DNA from: Erysipelotrichaceae bacterium 7770_A6
GTDB lineage: Bacteria > Bacillota_I > Bacilli_A > Erysipelotrichales > Erysipelotrichaceae
Length of the DNA stretch: 33,589 nucleotides
NCBI GenBank assembly: GCA_014610835.1
Contig: QQXM01000026.1
Coordinates: 1-33,589 of the forward strand
Direction of reading: 5' to 3'
Part shown: piece by piece, positions 32,250 to 33,589 of the stretch
Layout of the letters: every line of letters begins with the position of its first letter
Position numbering within the stretch: position 1 is the first letter of the stretch
Position numbers and translations under genes: made by a program
Notes under the pieces: model-generated
What the model was told of the DNA's origin: nothing
The model's database searches: none
Seen by the model: only the letters and a program-made list of their open reading frames with translations

Positions 32250-33504
32250 ATACAACATCCTCCATACTGATCGTGACATCTTGCTTCTTTTCAAGAATCA
32301 GATCTGTCACAACAGGAATAATTTCCATTTCACTCGGAACAAGATTTTCTTTTGGAATAGAGCGAATCACTTCATCTCCACATTTGATCACAATTGTTCC
32401 TTTTTTGACTGGTTTTCTCACTCTAAAATACATTTCTACAATTTTTGGAAGCTGATTTTGATGCAGACGTGCAGGTACAACATATCCAATTTCATTTCCC
32501 GCATTTGTATTTACATAATCATTATCTTGTGATGCTTGTTTCAGGTAGCGTACACATCCTTCTGCAGCCTTAGCTCCTTGTTTTGCGGCATAGTCAGCAA
32601 GATCATGAACATGCAAACCATTTCCTGCCGCAAAGATACCTGGAACGCTTGTCATAAAGTTTTCATCAACAACTGGTCCTTTGATCTTTGAATCCATCTG
32701 AATTTGAATACTGTCTGCCAGATGATTTTCTGGAATCAAGCCAATAGACAATAAAACAGTATCTACATCAAAATGCATCTTTTCTTCCTCGATAGGACGC
32801 ATATGTTCATCCACTTTACAAACATCGATACCTTCAACACGATCTTTTCCATAAATATGTGTAATTGTATGAGAAAGATATAAAGGAATATTGAAATCTT
32901 CCAGACATTGCTTAATATTTCTGGCTAGACCATTCGAATATGGCATGATTTCCGCAACACCTAATACTTCTGCACCTTCCAGCATCATTCTTCTCGCCAT
33001 GATCAGTCCGATATCACCACTGCCAAGAATGAATACACGTTTACCAACCATATATCCTTCTATATTGATATATCTCTGTGCCTGACCTGCAGTAAATACA
33101 CCAGCACAGCGCATACCATCGATCTGTACCGCACCACGATTTCTTTCGTAGCATCCAACTGCCAGAATAATTGCATCTGCCTGTAATGTCACATAGCCTT
33201 CTTTTTGACTTTCATATGATACTTTCTTATCTTCTGTAATTGAAACGACCATAGCACCAGTTTTGATTTCAACATTCAATGCTCTTGCTTCATCCGCAAA
33301 TCTTTCCGCAAAGGCAGGTCCAGAAAGCTGTTCTTTAAATGTAGTTAAACCAAATCCATTATGAATGCATTGGTTTAAGATTCCGCCAGCTTCATCATCT
33401 TTTTCAAGAAGAACGACATCTTCAATTCCATTTTTCTTTAGTGTACTTGCACAAGCTAACCCTGCACACCCTCCACCAATGACTATTGCACTTACATGTC
33501 TCAT
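32242..33504 (-). CDS. FAD/NAD(P)-dependent oxidoreductase (glycerol-3-phosphate dehydrogenase-associated type)
   Basis: A 420-residue two-dinucleotide-domain flavoprotein. The FAD site is SAIVIGGGCAGLACAS followed by the acidic end VVLLEKDDEAGG; the NAD site is RVFILGSGDIGLIMARR, and the second FAD motif is PGIFAAGNGLHVHDLADYA. A small C-terminal domain follows residue 330. In Firmicutes this type sits with a glpA-like dehydrogenase and DUF1667 protein, as here with DUF1667 downstream. The substrate is unproved. The start is the ATG at 33504. No good Shine-Dalgarno is visible, and the sequence upstream carries a TTGACT-N18-TATATA promoter whose start would fall only 3-5 bases before the ATG. 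Confidence 0.88.
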   Translation of the reverse strand: MRHVSAIVIGGGCAGLACASTLKKNGIEDVVLLEKDDEAGGILNQCIHNGFGLTTFKEQLSGPAFAERFADEARALNVEIKTGAMVVSITEDKKVSYESQKEGYVTLQADAIILAVGCYERNRGAVQIDGMRCAGVFTAGQAQRYINIEGYMVGKRVFILGSGDIGLIMARRMMLEGAEVLGVAEIMPYSNGLARNIKQCLEDFNIPLYLSHTITHIYGKDRVEGIDVCKVDEHMRPIEEEKMHFDVDTVLLSIGLIPENHLADSIQIQMDSKIKGPVVDENFMTSVPGIFAAGNGLHVHDLADYAAKQGAKAAEGCVRYLKQASQDNDYVNTNAGNEIGYVVPARLHQNQLPKIVEMYFRVRKPVKKGTIVIKCGDEVIRSIPKENLVPSEMEIIPVVTDLILEKKQDVTISMEDVVYA

Positions 33505-33589
33505 ATACGATGGTATATATAAATTAGCTCATCCAGCTGAGTCAAATCTATATACATCTCCTTTCTCTTCCGGCTTAGTATCGGCCCGG
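33505..33589. other. Unresolved right edge with a possible gene end and promoter
   Basis: On the minus strand one frame runs from the edge to a TGA at 33531-33529 (ending KGDVYRFDSAG), and another to a TGA at 33503-33501 that overlaps the next ATG. Either could be the end of an upstream gene. The last 25 bases are clearly more GC-rich than the rest of the window. TTGACT-N18-TATATA lies at about 33545-33516. Confidence 0.35.

Noticed and set aside
33525-33545. tRNA D-arm-like sequence on the minus strand (CTCAGCTGGATGAG)
   Set aside because: No acceptor stem, anticodon arm or T-arm can be folded around it.

Overview
The window is AT-rich chromosomal DNA that is almost entirely protein-coding. 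Genes are tightly packed, with many 4-nt ATGA overlaps, GGAGG-type ribosome binding sites and short rho-independent terminators. The families present (DnaD-domain protein, YqeH/YhbY/YqeK/RsfS cluster, ParE/ParC, PlsY, HflX, SseB, a FAD oxidoreductase paired with DUF1667) point to a low-GC Firmicute. A gut anaerobe of the Erysipelotrichaceae type is my best guess; that placement is inference, since there is no rRNA to check. No tRNA, rRNA, CRISPR array, prophage or complete insertion sequence was seen.

Layout. 156-608: small membrane protein. 650-1824 (-): dnaD-like gene and nth. 1900-2394 (+): anchored thioredoxin-like protein. 2405-9321 (-): six-gene run parE-parC-yqeH-yhbY-(nadD remnant)yqeK-rsfS, joining chromosome decatenation to ribosome-assembly GTPase and silencing functions. 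9447-10867 (+): plsY and an esterase. 10883-14694 (-): isocitrate dehydrogenase, aconitase-type hydratase and a HAD phosphatase, divergent from citrate synthase (14811-16181, +); together they form the oxidative citrate to 2-oxoglutarate branch. 16240-16788 (-): a small AT-rich island with a lipoprotein and a 59-aa membrane protein. 17035-20627 (-): rRNA methyltransferase, VOC protein, histidine phosphatase and a tandem-domain histidine phosphatase. 20697-23311 (-): hflX and an M18 aminopeptidase. 23393-23764 (+): membrane-anchored HMA (metal-binding) protein. 23791-26814 (-): marR, Fe-type alcohol dehydrogenase and aldehyde dehydrogenase. 26902-30456 (-): sseB, a GNAT/pyrophosphatase-like fusion, amidohydrolase and GNAT. 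30625-31845 (+): HtrA-type protease. 31875-33504 (-): FAD oxidoreductase and DUF1667 protein.

The points most worth following are: ParC carries Ile at the position of the classic quinolone-target Ser; the gene in the nadD position has shrunk to a motif-less N-terminal remnant fused to YqeK; two or three genes (1900, hflX, perhaps 33504) appear to be transcribed without a leader; a tandem histidine phosphatase has RHG changed to NHG in its second half; twin perfect palindromes surround the marR promoter; a DtxR-like box precedes the HMA gene; and a GNAT domain is fused to a pyrophosphatase-like domain. I did not find a clear-cut new defence or mobile system. Residue numbers were counted by hand and follow the start chosen in each entry unless stated otherwise.
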